Below, piece after piece: positions 47,566 to 59,889 of a stretch of 64,000 nucleotides of DNA (position 1 is the stretch's first letter; each line of letters begins with the position of its first letter). This DNA comes from Clavelina lepadiformis (lineage: Eukaryota; Chordata; Ascidiacea; Aplousobranchia; Clavelinidae): the NCBI RefSeq assembly GCF_947623445.1, contig NC_135248.1, positions 15,013,820-15,077,819 on the forward strand. The letters run 5' to 3'. The notes beneath the pieces were generated by a model that worked only from the letters and a program-made list of their open reading frames with translations, was not told where the DNA came from and ran no database searches. The position numbers were made by a program, and so were the translations under genes.

Positions 47566-50500
47566 CTATGTGTCTCCATACACCGACGTATCAACAGTCG
47601 ATTGTGACGTAGTCGGAAGCGCTTTATAGTCATGGTCATTGAAGTCGTACTCCACCTTAAAAAGAATTCAATTTCAATGAAAGAATTCCTTAAAGCCAAA
47701 TAACATCATTAACCTCATGTCTCATTCAATTTATTTACCACGTTATTTGAGTCCACGTTCACTCCGTTCTGTGTTTGAACATCCTCTTTCGAGAATTGAA
47801 ACCTGTCTTCCTCTACGTCACTTCCGATAGCGAACGCGTCTTCAAGATATACGCTGTAAGCAGTAGAATTTGAAGAAGGCGGCAGAATTTTTCGTTTTAT
47901 GTTTCATTGTATGTTTTAATTGTGCTTTTAGGATCAATTTTTGAAAGAGTAACTTAAACGTCTAAGTAACAAATATATTTAAACGGTAAAAATCTGTATT
48001 GTCCGTCAACGTGGAAAGAAGACAAAAAAGCAAGCTACAAATCTCTGAAACATTACGAAAATCTCGTCACAAAAACAATTATAAATTTAAAATAATTGGC
48101 GCTCTTACTCGAGTGCTGGTTGGTTCTGCGCTGGTTGTTTCTCTGACGTCAGTAGACCTTGTTCTATGCCTTGGGCAACTTCTCTCTTTCTCAGCTTGAT
48201 GTATTTGTACAAAGTTGGCAGAAAGTAGATCTGAAAAGAACAAAAGAGGTTTATGGTTGGTATATTTTTAAGGAAAATGACATTCCAAAATGAATGTAGC
48301 GGTATAATTTTGATTGAAGAGTAACGATGATGTATTTAACAAATTAATATTTGCAATGTACACCGACTGTAAATCTCGGTATCACATTTAAGTTGATTGT
48401 CTTCAGTCTATCTTTTCAATCATACTATTTTTCGTCAAAAGCGTGATGGGGACGAAAAAATCAAGCCAGTTGCTACTAACAGGCGTCAATGAACGGAGAA
48501 AAGTGACAACGCCAAAAAGGTTGAAAAGGTGCTCAAAAATAATTAAAGTAATTGCTGGTAACAGTACGGTCACTAAGCCCATAATTAGTTAAATCCACAA
48601 AACATAAGTTAAAAAAGCGAAGTTAAGCAGACAAGCAGGTAGTGTGTCTAAGCAACAGATGATTGAAAACTGCTTCAAACTATTCATAATCATTATAAGG
48701 ATAAGGAAAATGGTCTAAATACAAAATTGTCCATAATATATAATGATATGATATTGATTGATATGTTATGATATGATATGATATGATATGATATGATATG
48801 ATATGATATGATATGATATGATATGATATGATATGATATGATATGATATGATATGATATGATATGATATGATATGATATGATATGATATGATATGATATG
48901 ATATGATATGATATGATATGATATGATATGATATGATATGATATGATAGAGATATTGATATGATATTTTCCATGATATTCATTTTAAGACCAGAAATAAC
49001 CACTTTCCAACCTAACAAAATGAAAAGTTGTGAATCGACCATGACATCAGGGAACAAAACTCACATTTATGACGGCATAAAAAGCGAAGACAATCCACAC
49101 TTGGGGCGGAAGTGGTGGAACAGTGACTTCATTGAACACATTGTTGGCGTATATGAGGAAAGCAACTTGCAGGGCGAGCTGTAGCAATATAGACGCGAGA
49201 AAGAAATAACCCATCAACCGAACATACCGGATGGACCTCTGGATTATACAAAGCACGAATATCAATTTTTAGTACAGACTATGTCAATTTTTGCAAGCTT
49301 AGACTTTTTTCAAACAGCTTTATCTTCATGTGAGTCAAGATGATACAAAGCTGGGTCAACCATGTCGGGAAGATGCCAGGCTAGCTCGAACCTTACGAAA
49401 GTCAATCATCAAACCGAGGTAACATTAAAATAAAGTTATTCAACCAAAATTTAAATCAAGTTAAAAATACTTCCAACGTCAACCAAAAGCCTTGTGTTCA
49501 TCCATATCCAGGGGACTTGAAAGATTACAATAACATGCAAAATGCTGGTTAATAAAAAGTTACCGATTCAACTGCAGTCAACCAGAGAATGCTGAATATA
49601 ATTATCAGTCCTGGTATGGCCGTGCTCTTGTACATCATAGGTAGCACGACATTGGCCACTGAAAAGTCAGATAAGTTCGTGTCATTCCATGTCACTGTAT
49701 GTTATAACACTTCAAAATAAAAGCCCAGTTCAATCATCGCACGTGCATCATATAGCGACAGCATTTCCTTGTGCATTTTCAAACCGCAATTTCAACCTAG
49801 TTGCCGACTATCATCTGCACAACTCACCGTGGAAATGCTCACAAACACATTTTGGCTGTCTTTCTTCTCTCCAACACTCCGCTGTGGTGGTGATGATGTA
49901 ATCTGTTGGAAGTCCAAAATTAAGAAAGCTTTTAATGAAAAGATTTCATTTGCAAGTTATCTGCGAGACGAAAATTTATCTAAGTTTGTTGACAAAAATC
50001 TCACTGGTCATGGTGTCACAAAAACATCCCGTAACATTCATAGACTCTCCATTCCTTGTGATTTGGCAGGATTTGGTGAGCACCAGATCTGAAACGAGAA
50101 AGACTTAAAAACCATAACTACGGTCATTTTCGACGCTACATTTAATTTATTTATACGACGATGTAAAATAAATATAAAATTGCTGAATTGTCTCGCTTAT
50201 GCAATAAATGCAGTCTAACTGGTGCATGAAGTCAAATCAATTGCGTTAAACTCACCTCTTCCAGCGCTTATGACGTCTGATTCCTGTAATACAAATTTTG
50301 ATTTTTTTGTTGAAAACTAAATATTTCACCTTTAAAAACATGATTAACAGGACACGAATGACGCAAGAGATTATTAACGCCTGACTTACTGCACCATCCG
50401 ACCCAACAGTGACGTCAGAGGGCTCAGAAGCGCTGCATAAACAAACATCACAATTCATTAAACACAGACACCTACCTAAGCATCAAAAACGTTAAATTTT

Positions 50501-51168
50501 TACATCGAAAAAAAAATTGGTCTAATTTTCCAGGAGTGTCTCCGACAAATGACTTGCCAGAGGAAGAAGAGGAAGTTGTCTCATATGACGTAATAATTCA
50601 AAGTAGGAGTAACACAGAAGAATACAAGTTTTATTGTCGACCGCAAAGCAAAAGTCCAAAATCAACTATTTCCGGAATTGAAAACATTGTTGTTTTGTAA
50701 TACACATAAACATCAAAGCTACAAGGAAAGTAGCTGTTCTTCAACGCTGGCTTACTTGTTAAGTTGAAGTTGAAAGTCACGGTTGTAGAATAATTCCAGA
50801 GTTTCATCCAAAACTTCTGTGGTGCGAGCAAGTGCAAACACAAGCAAGCCGACAAATAAAGAATTGACGATCTGAAAGAAAAAACTTGGCAATTGCTTTC
50901 TTTTAATGAAGACCTGATAAATTACAACAAAAAAATACTGAAAGAAATTGTTTTACACTTAGAGATAATTTTGTTTTTTTCAATCATTTTATTTCGCTGC
51001 TTTTACAAATGACGCCATCATGCTTGGGACTATACTTACAAAATTGAACCACCCGGCGCAAGAAGCCCCCGACCTGACAGTGCAGCAACAGCAAAATGTG
51101 TTCCCCCTGCAAATTCTCATCCACGCCCTTCTAGTTACAAGTTTTGAGCTTCTTGCAACACTTGGCAT
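47566..51168 (-). CDS. LAPTM-like four-span lysosomal membrane protein
   Basis: Ten exons in frame on the minus strand: 51040-51168, 50756-50871, 50390-50432, 50256-50283, 50020-50088, 49564-49658, 49065-49238, 48109-48230, 47739-47853 and 47566-47655, about 326 residues. The start MPSVARSSKL is followed by NTFCCCCTVRSGAS, which resembles the CCCCHVRTG entry to the first membrane segment of LAPTM4. Four hydrophobic segments follow: IVNSLFVGLLVFALA, IPGLIIIFSILWLTA, MGYFFLASILLQLALQVAF and VWIVFAFYAVINIYFLP. The loop between the first two has Cys residues and an NVT glycosylation site. The cytosolic tail carries EQGLLTSEK (acidic dileucine type) and DYKAL (YxxPhi), both lysosomal sorting signals. 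Two middle exons of 43 and 28 bp are very small. The donor after 50020 was chosen for frame and is the least certain. Family placement rests on layout and the CCCC motif. Confidence 0.65.
48777..48947. repeat. (ATATG)n microsatellite, about 34 perfect copies
   Basis: An uninterrupted pentanucleotide array lies in the intron between exons 49065-49238 and 48109-48230 of the LAPTM-like gene, with degenerate copies at both edges. It makes a spurious open frame of Ser-Tyr-His-Ile-Ile repeats on the minus strand. Confidence 0.95.
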
Positions 51169-52692
51169 GATTTGGGTCGCTGAGCAATTAACAATGCTTT
51201 AAAGTAAGTAAAAATCTTTATCAAGTCACTACAGACAGTCAAGCCTGCAAGAGGTAATGGAATGTCAAGATATTTTTGTTATCTGTACAACAAAATAAGC
51301 AAGTAAATTTTGTGGAGTTATGAGATTCTTTCTTTACAGCCCAACATGGTTTTTGCTACACATCCACGCATAAGCAAACCGAAAAATGTGCACCATTCAG
51401 ACAATTCAAAGACTTGCCACGTATGTATGCGAGTCTTGTAAGTAACCGGCCACCTATTTATAAAGGTTAATGCCTGGAGCTAAAAAGCGGGCTCAGAGAC
51501 AAGTCAGTTGAATTAACGCTGATCGGAAATTTTTCTCTCAAAACCGACATCTAATTTATCGCTTTTCGCCCAATATAATCTATTGAATTTATTTGAAAAA
51601 GCATTCTGTTGTGACCTTCTGACAAGTGGTTATTATGGACCACTAAAACATGGCGGCCAAGCTACATTGTGTGTTCAAAACATCGTCTTTGGCTCGGTGA
51701 AAAGTTCTTTAAAATAGTTTTCCAACACTTCATTGCGCCCGAATGATTTTACACATTTCTATTTACAACTTCAAGTCAGCCGCATTGTGTTGTGGACACT
51801 TTATTCTCTACGCTTGAAACATGAGACTCTAGCTCATCATAATAATAGGACTTTGGAAAAACTTTTGACTCCAAGATAATGTTTTATGGGTGTAATAACC
51901 TACAAAATCTTAACACAACTCAACATCTATCTATACTGTAATAGCCTACTCTATACATCTTTACCTTTTTGCAATGCCTACGTTATAACCACTCAGCATG
52001 TGTATAACAAAGCATTTCACCTCACAAGCTGTCATATTGTGAAGGAGAATAAAGATGTTAAGATCAATTAAGATTAATCAATCAATCAATTAATATAAGA
52101 TCAATTTTTCTAAAACCTCGCTCATAGAGTTGCAACAACACAGCACAAATGTTCCGGGCTATATCGAGAACCGGTCACAAGATCTAAGCAAAGTTTGACA
52201 GCCTCGGGCCATTCACTTCTCTTCTTTCTTCAATCTAACGCCGTAGATGACATTACAAGCAACACAGGTTTTACTCAGGTTAACCGAGACCGTTCTAGAC
52301 GTTCTTACCTATGCTTTCTGATGGTGGTTGACATGATTCTGTTGACCTCTACATACTTGGTTATGTCGATGTTTAGGGCTGGGGTACAAAGCGTTAGCGT
52401 CAAATTGCAAACGAATTATATGAGAACAACAACAACAACTTATCTGCATCGTAATAGCCTATATCGATCACATCGACGAATTCGTCAAGAAACAAGAAAA
52501 ACACGAAAACGCTCAAAGCTAAAACTTTTAGCTTCAGATCTAAAACTCCATTTAATTCCAAGATGTTTAATTTTATGATTTCGATTTTCTTGAAACACCT
52601 GTCTTTATCGGGTTAACATAACCTCAATACAAAGGTTGTTTACTTGAAATTCTCCAACAATCTCACAAAATCTTGTCTCTTGGCTCTTGCCC
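51169..52692. other. Spacer upstream of LAPTM-like gene
   Basis: No gene is supported. The 127-codon open frame at 52195-52578 (plus) is low complexity with no motif. Simple sequence (AATC repeats) occurs around 52070-52090. Confidence 0.45.
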
Positions 52693-53002
52693 TGTTACGT
52701 ATTGTAATGAAATATCACGTGGTTGAGGTTGAGGATCAGTGAAGCGTCCCAGACACGCTTGAAAAAAAATTAAACAAACGTCATAAAAATATTGTTATAA
52801 CCTTGTTAAATCATCGATGCGTTAACGTACTGTAACTATTACGTTCAACTTTTAAAACTAGGTTACTCGACACCAAACAACCTTTGCTAACAGCTATGAC
52901 GTAAGCAAAACTAGCACAGAAATCTGGTCCATTGTCGGAAACATTTGAGCATGTTTAAGAAATGTTGTTAGTGTCTGTATCTGGGTAATAAACGATTTGA
53001 CA
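52693..53002 (+). mobile_element. Possible LTR of a fossil Ty3/gypsy-type element
   Basis: A 310-base stretch starts TGTTACG and ends AATAAACGATTTGACA, as in many gypsy-type LTRs. Soon after it comes TGGTGAACCCG, a plausible tRNA primer-binding site. No second LTR and no recognisable coding part follow in the window, so if real it is an incomplete old copy. Confidence 0.3.
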
Positions 53003-53539
53003 TCTCAGCAATTGGTGAACCCGATAAGCGAAGAAGAAAGTTTAGCGACTGCAAACAACCATGGAAAGATGGGTCATCTTCTCAACTTTAACCACCCGGA
53101 TAACCTTAACCTTAACGAACCCCACCCTCCGATACCGAGTCAATTCAACGTGGAACTGGCTGGGGCCATGAACGACATTAGATGTTTCTGTAGTTAATCA
53201 AAAAACTACAAATTACATAAGTAGCGCGGTTACAGTCGAGCGTAAACCAAAGGACGATTTTACGTCTGGTAGATGGCGCTAAATTACCACAATGGTATCA
53301 GGATATTAGTCTTCAGATCAATAAAAGTTTTTGCAACATTTTGATGTTTCCACTTTAACTTGGACAGGGTAATTTTAGTGTTTTTACTAATCTAAAATTT
53401 GTTCTGCTTTTTAATAAAATTAAAATTTTTCTTAGTTCAAAATTGGAACTGCCCATGGACGCCGTTAATGCCTCGCCGAAGGGAGTCAGAAGAAAGCACA
53501 AAGACGCCTGGTATAGGCCATGGGGCCAGGAACGCAGGA
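53003..53539. other. Spacer after the LTR-like sequence
   Basis: The 66-codon frame at 52997-53197 (plus) has no recognised motif. Nothing else is supported. Confidence 0.35.
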
Positions 53540-53602
53540 TTGAAGAATGACAACTTTGCAGCAGCCAAGAATGTGAAGAATGCAGATTGCCGAGTGAATC
53601 AT
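53540..53602 (-). pseudogene. Relic first exon of an IL-17 gene
   Basis: The minus strand reads ATGATTCACTCGGCAATCTG and onward, matching the signal-peptide exon of the IL-17 gene at 55061-55910 (ATGACCCACCTGGCAATCTG). The match includes TTCACAT.CTTGGCT.CTGC and the following AAAGTT. It lacks several bases, so the signal peptide is not preserved, and no second or third exon is found. Its upstream flank (to about 54330) also matches the flank of the intact gene, so this is a duplicated locus that has lost its body. Confidence 0.6.
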
Positions 53603-54169
53603 TGTCTGCACCGCATTTGCCAAATTACTTTTTCCTTGATCCAGTTATGATAAAATTACAACATTTTAATCGTTCCTTGTTTGAGAACTTTTTAGTTCAT
53701 GATGCACCAACTTGCTTGTTTTGTAGCTTAACTCTCAATGTTGACGAACAATTATTCTCGCATCTTCCAACAATGACGTAAGATTTGTATTTGTTGAAGT
53801 TTGTATTTATTGCCAAAAGAAGAAACTATAGAAGAATTTTATTATGAATTACATAACGTTTTTCTTTGTTTAAAGTTTAAACCAATGACGCTGCAGGTTA
53901 AAAGTAGTTGAGGTAAATAGTTCGCGTTGACATAATTTGTAACGAATTGTGCCCTTGTTCATGCAGTAGGTTGCCCCATACACAGGATTAATTTTATCGC
54001 TGTGTTATTTACATTACTGTATATACAAATGAACAAGGTAGCTAACGTTTATAATAATGTTATTTGTTATGACGGATCGTTAGGTGAGATAATTTGTCAA
54101 ATTTCGTAAAATGAAATAATCACAACATATTTTCATGACCATTTTCCATGATGCTACAACAGGTTTGCT

Positions 54170-54330
54170 TTCTGCGAATATTGTCTCCCGCTTTGAGAAG
54201 AGTCAGACGAGATGTTTTACATTCCGGGGAATCTTTGCAAATATGACGGTCAATACAATACCAATTGAATTGTTACGTTATGTTGGCGTCACAATGGGCT
54301 TTGTTTTCAATCTTGTAATACAGTATGTTT
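54170..54330. repeat. Duplicated IL-17 upstream flank, copy 1
   Basis: TCTCCCGCTTTGAGAAG, AATCTTTGCAAATATGACGG and TTTGTTTTCAATCTTGTAATA occur here in the same order as at 56560-56705. They stand at a similar distance (about 600-750 bases) from the respective first exon. Confidence 0.6.
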
Positions 54331-55060
54331 TCAAAATTAGTCTCAAACTTTTTTCAGCCTTGTTTGTTAACTTGGATTTCACCAGACCTGCTTTCGCTTC
54401 CTGTTGCGATTTCTTCTCGACAAAAAGTAGAAACCAGATTGTTGGGAATAATCCGGTAGCTGGAGCTCACTCAACGCTGGAAACGGCAAGAAAGCGCAGA
54501 CAAAAATGACCAGGTATATTACGAGGGAGAGTTTTTAGAACACTAACTTTAGAAACTACAGTTTTACACACTGCTATATTTCTATGTTATTATTTCTATA
54601 TTTACGAAATATAACTTTACATAACATATCACTATTTGCTTAGTTTGTCCAACGTAATTTAGCTGCGTCAAAAAGGAATTCCTACCGTTATACTTGCGTT
54701 AAAAGTTCCTTAAATGCTTTATAGAGTATACCAGAAAATTTTTCAAAAGCAACAGTGTTTATTTTCCAATAATTAAAAAAAGTGATATATTGTTATAAGT
54801 TGCAGCGGTAAAGTACACAAAAGCATGCCAGGATAATAAATAATCAGCATATTGCAACGTTTTCATGATGAGAATAAACGACACATAACACCTGGTTAAT
54901 GTAATATTGAGTTAAATAAATTATAAAAGATAGAAGAAACTGAAATGCATTTAAACAAGGAATAAATATAATAAATAGAAGTACAAAAACACAGTATTTT
55001 TTGAAAGATTTTCACAGTAATTTTGTATAAAAAGAAATGTAATAAAATGTCAAGATGACG
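54331..55060. other. Spacer downstream of IL-17 gene 1
   Basis: AT-rich and without a gene. The open frame at 54135-54509 (plus) overlaps the duplicated flank and is not conserved in its other copy. Confidence 0.4.
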
Positions 55061-55910
55061 TCAGACATTGATCGCGATCACGCAAGTGCATCCAACCGTG
55101 AGATTCTTCTTCACAATTTGTCTGTTGGATATTCTGAAAAACACAACTGGCCTTGGCAGAGATGTTGATCTGAAATCAGCATTTTCTTCCCCTGTTCCAG
55201 GGTCGATGCATCCATTGCACAAACATTCGGCCTCTTTGTAATAACTTGGGATTCTAAAGCGAGGAAAAGAAATCGATTAATATTATGTTCAAGTGTCTGT
55301 GTGATTGTCTGTTGGAGACATTTCTAACCTAGATTAGTTATCCATATATTTATCACAAAATCGATTAAAGATTTTTAACTTACAGGTCATTATCGTATTT
55401 TGTCGTCAGTCTGTATGGTGACAAACTTCTGGCGCCATCATCGTTTGAATTCCGATGTTGATTCAAATATTTCGCGTTCATCACTGGACAATTTTTGTCT
55501 CCAGTGGATCGCTTGGATCGGGATCTTTGGTAAGCTTCTCGCAATTCGTCTTCACTCGCTTCTTGGAGGAGTTTATAAGACTTCTGTAACGTCGGATGCG
55601 ACATCACCATTTCACATTCAGTTCTGTGTTCATGAAAATAATGTGAGTTACTTTGCTCAAAACTTTTGACCTTTACCAAACGTCAAGCGAAACCATCTTT
55701 GAACATGGCAATGTGATTGTTCAATGCCACTTGATCGACTATTTATTTATTAGCGTCGTTTACTTACTTATTTTGAATTCGTGGGTCTCTGCAGTTGTAT
55801 TGATTTTCCATTCTTCGTTTGAATCTGTCAAACTTTAGAGCAGTAGCCAAGCATGTGAAGAAAACAAAGCAGATTGCCAGGTGGGTCATCGTCTTCATTG
55901 TAGCTGCCAT
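55061..55910 (-). CDS. Interleukin-17-like cytokine 1
   Basis: Secreted cystine-knot cytokine, expected to bind IL-17 receptors. Three exons in frame: 55768-55910, 55384-55623 and 55061-55253, giving 191 residues. The signal peptide is MTHLAICFVFFTCLATA (a first in-frame ATG lies four codons earlier). Exon 2 encodes a charged prodomain-like helix (MSHPTLQKSYKLLQEAS), then RSKR at residues 83-86, and ends in ARSLSPYRLTTKYDNDL, like the SPW.Y segment of the family. Exon 3 has YKEAECLCNGCIDPGTGEE and closes with LTVGCTCVIAINV, matching the family pattern EAKC...GC.... VGCTCV. The intron positions equal those of the second IL-17 gene here. Ascidians are known to have several IL-17 genes. Confidence 0.9.
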
Positions 55911-56008
55911 GTTACTTCTTTTATTTGCTAATAAGCACGACGATTAAATCGTTGTTGTTTGCTTGGAAGCTAATTCGATTCTGAATGTCCAACTCAATTA
56001 TTCTTCGG

Positions 56009-56016
56009 CTTATATA
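56009..56016 (-). promoter_or_regulatory. TATA box of IL-17 gene 1
   Basis: TATATAAG on the minus strand, about 100 bases before the ATG at 55910. Confidence 0.55.
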
Positions 56017-56559
56017 CTGATTTCGATGACATCATACTAAAAATACTCCCAGTCCGGTCAGCTTTGTTACGTTTTCAGTTTCTTATCGGGGATGTCCCTC
56101 CAATATTTCCCACGAAACTGGCATCTGTGTTACGTAGCAACTTTGCGCATGCGTACCACCTCTATTACGCGTGATTTGTAATACCGTGCTTGATATTTTG
56201 TACTTCTCACAGGAAGCAGGGTAATATATTTAGTTTTTGACATTTTTCAGTTTTTCAAATCTTTAAAATGAATATTTTTAGTCGAGGCAGCAGAAAATCG
56301 TCACATTTTATTTATTACGTTCGTTTGGTTCAACCGCTGTCTCGAGTTAAAAAACAAAATAATCGCTATTTGTAAATGTAACAATTTCCATTAATATTCA
56401 AATTATTTCAGTTGAATTGTGTCCAGCGCATTACGCCACACACGAGCCACAACCCACGGGGAATTACGTCATCACAAATTTAAGGTTTATCTCCTGTTTA
56501 CATCAGTGATGCGTCTTCGAGTATAAAGACAATTATTTCAAAACTTCCCCTTTGATGTT

Positions 56560-56705
56560 TAGTTTCTCCCGTTTCGAGCAGCCAGCAAGTAAAAAATCTT
56601 CACAAAATCTTTACAAACATGGCGGCCTCTTTGTTATAATGTTAATTGCATTGTTGCGTTGTATCGACCGCGTTATTTTTGTTTTCAATCTTGTAATATA
56701 TGAAC
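56560..56705. repeat. Duplicated IL-17 upstream flank, copy 2
   Basis: Matches 54170-54330: TCTCCCGTTTCGAGCAG, AATCTTTACAAACATGGCGG and TTTGTTTTCAATCTTGTAATA in the same order. It lies upstream of intact IL-17 gene 1. Confidence 0.6.
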
Positions 56706-57048
56706 AAGAATATTTCCAAAATATTGTCACTTTCATTCGTTTTAATCAAATTAGACCAGACTCGTTTCCCGGTTCCTAACGGTCGAGCGTAAACTTTTAA
56801 ACAATAACAAGTGAAATTGGACGTAACAAAAATAGTGAATAAAGCAAACCTGCTTCCTGGATTGCGTCAAATCTCTAGACTGCGCAAACTAAAAATAGCA
56901 ACACGCAGTATTGTGATCACGTGTCTTGTACGCCACGCAAAGTGCCTCCGGCGAATCGACAAGTTTTGGGTGAATTAGACGCCACCGGTCAGTTGTTGGT
57001 TTAATGTGAAGATAAGATTATCAGGAACACAAACATCTACTGACTTGA

Positions 57049-57297
57049 TATATCGCATCGGTTATTCCCAATATTGTAATATGCGGTGACAAGATATTTG
57101 CTTGCGGGAACGACCAAACAGACGGAAAGCAAATTGTTGATTCTGTTGCAAAAAGTGCCACGGAAAGTGATGAAGAAAATGTCAATAAAACGAAATGGGG
57201 AAGCAGCAACAAGTCTGTTTGTTTTAACTTGCATGAAGGCCACTGTGTTGGCATCAGACATTTGCTGGGGAACCACCGATTGGTTATTGGAATTGTC
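57049..57297 (+). other. Unassigned open frame without start codon
   Basis: Eighty-three codons stay open from just after a TGA to the TAA at 57298. The frame begins YIASVIPNIVICGDKIFACG and continues with charged residues, then VCFNLHEGHCVGIRHLLGNH. It has no ATG. The composition looks more protein-like than its surroundings, but I recognise no family and see no clear splice sites. It could be an isolated exon, a gene relic or chance. Confidence 0.25.
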
Positions 57298-57300
57298 TAA

Positions 57301-59889
57301 ACTTTTTATTACCGAATGGCTACGGTTTTTTCCTCAAACTTAACCAAATCTTTCTGGGTGAATTTTAGGGAAATTTATGAAATTGCTTTATCCTAAAATG
57401 TATCTTTACCTGATTTTGCTACAAACAATTTGTTCTAATACCTTGATAGAAATGTTGTTATTTCAAGATATTTCATAAAATCGACAAATTTCTGAGTCTT
57501 TTCGAGTCCTGGGCTTATTGACTATGTTCTGATTGTTGCCTGTCATAGTCACATTAGAAGAAAAAACTATTATTGTCTATGGCAATTTGCTATTGTGACA
57601 TCATCGGCATCCGCTGGAAACGTGTTGAGTTCAGCGTAAAAATCAGAATTGAAAGTTGGTCACGCTCGGAAGCGTAATGCGTAAAAACTTTCCACGACGC
57701 AACTTGAAACCTCTCGCTGAAAATAGAACAGATCTAATAATTGAAGCACAATTTCAATCGACATTTAAGAGTAGGAAAGTCATTCAACTGGGACGACCGA
57801 ACTAAAACCTTTTCCGGCTGTGATATGTTTAGATTTTATTTCCAAAATAACTTTTCTAATATTCTAATTATTTCAATTTCTGGCACCGAAATAGCAGTAT
57901 GAAAGGTTGCGTTGTAAAATTAATTGCAAATGCGAAATGTACATATGCCGGGTGTCATGGCTATCGCTGAATAATCTACAAAGGTGTTGTCTGACAAATG
58001 CTACTTCTTCGTCTTGATTGATTTGTCAAGTTGCACAACCTGCCATCACAGTAAGATTTTGTTTATTTGAAAAGGGTAGATTGACAACCGGCAGAAAAAT
58101 TATCTTGTCAACTAAATTTTTTAATTAGTAAATGAACTCCAAACCGTAATTATTTGAGCGTATGTGGATTGCATGAAACGCCGGTACATTGAAATCATGT
58201 TGCCTGGAAAGTTGTCAGAGATCGAAACAAGACTGTTTGAAAGCAGGAAAGAGAACATTTCTACAAAAACTTCCATAGACCGCGATTAAATATTCCAGAG
58301 TAACAACCTTAAAATAGAGAGCGTTTAGATGCGGTATTAATAGACGGCCGCTCTCTCATGTCAATCGAGTTCTAAAAATAAACTTCGAGTAATAAATTTG
58401 TTGAACAAACAAATACCAACACGGCTACAAACGTTTTTTATTGGAAACTAAAACATAAAAAAGTTGAAAAATAAACAAACCAGATTAGTAGATGTTAATA
58501 TCAACAACAAAGATTTTTTTAAACTTACAACTTGAGCAAAGTAATTCAAAGGAAATCAAATTGATTTGTGGAAGCATCAGCCGCTTCCTATGACACGAAA
58601 TGAAACAAATTACTTGCGGACACTTCGTTTTCACACAGAAAAAGCAAAAAGTTCGTCCAACTATTGTCTGTGGTAGAAAGTTTTAAAATAATTGGATGAC
58701 GTCAAGGAAGCGTTCCTCAAGAGAAGGCGGTGAGAATGGAAAGAGGCCAAAAAGAGAAAAGAAATAAAAAATAGAAAGAAAGTAAAAAATAAATTTAATG
58801 GTATAAGTTGTAAAAAGGTTAAAATAAAAACGATCACTTTAGGCGGAAACTATGAACGTTGAAGTGACTTTACGTTGAACGTAACGTTAAGTCATGAATG
58901 ATGCAATAAACTTTGTATGTTTCACACTTCTAATGCTCATATGTTTTGTGAAATATATTCATTTCCTTTTTGTCCTTTATCTCCTCGTAACTGCTGTAAG
59001 TACTCAACGTCACATCCGCTTTCACCTGAATTTTAGCGAAAAATTTGGCCAGACACTTGTCACCAGTTTCAAGCATTGAACGCGAGAAACGTGATTATGA
59101 CGACAACAGCGTTAAGTGCTCGGCACATTGTGTCTGAATAATTCAGAAATCGACGAGTATTTCTACTCTCCTGCAACAATGTTTAATCAAGTTTTATCCG
59201 AGTTTTGTAATCTTTGGTGTTAATTTTATGATTATGGGGATTTAACTTGAAATATTGTCCTACAAGATCGCCCCCACAAAATGCAGTAGCTCGTTTTTGT
59301 GACGTAGCAAGTGAGCGATTTAAGACGTTCCTACATGCTGTGAAATAAAACTTTGTCGTTTAGACTATGACAGGCAATGCTATCTTTTACCCGAGCTCGT
59401 TTTCGTATCTTTTGCTTTTCTTTCAGCGTCTCCTTGTAGCGCTCTACACTTTATATGACGAACCATGCAATCATCACAATTTACTTTCAATTTGTCTTGA
59501 GTTTGAATGTAGCTTTTAATTCATCCAAACGGTAGTCTTGAGAATTTGAAATACCACGAAATACATTTGCATTATTGTCGGTAAACTCTTTCTCGCACCA
59601 TTAACGCAAACCTTCAAGACGTTTATGACTGCGTCCGTTTTCTGTAAAATCACCGTTAAATCAAGACAAAACCAAGAGAAAAACAGTAAAAGATCAAACC
59701 AACTTGTTTCGTATTGTATAAGCTAAGGCTCAACAAACTTGAATGTAAAATAACACCAGAATTTGTAGCACACGCTAACTCTGAACTAATGCTTTGCATT
59801 ACGATTTACATTATAGCAAGTGCAGGACTTCTGGCCCAGTGATGGTTCGTCTTTTATGTCAACCGCGGTACAGTTAAACCAGATTTGGT
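57301..59889. other. Spacer between IL-17 genes
   Basis: No gene, RNA gene or long repeat is supported over 2.6 kb. The open frame at 58894-59079 (plus) is hydrophobic but isolated. Confidence 0.45.

Noticed and set aside
48680-49057. 125-codon open frame on the minus strand with Ser-Tyr-His-Ile-Ile repeats
   Set aside because: It is the ATATG microsatellite read in one frame, inside an intron of the LAPTM-like gene.
49769-50092. 107-codon open frame on the plus strand
   Set aside because: It overlaps, on the opposite strand, an exon of the LAPTM-like gene whose frame and splice sites fit neighbouring exons.
52195-52578. 127-codon open frame on the plus strand
   Set aside because: It has no domain, no splice context and low-complexity Thr/Arg/Lys content; probably chance.
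54135-54509. 124-codon open frame on the plus strand
   Set aside because: It spans the duplicated IL-17 flank, but the frame is not kept in the other copy.
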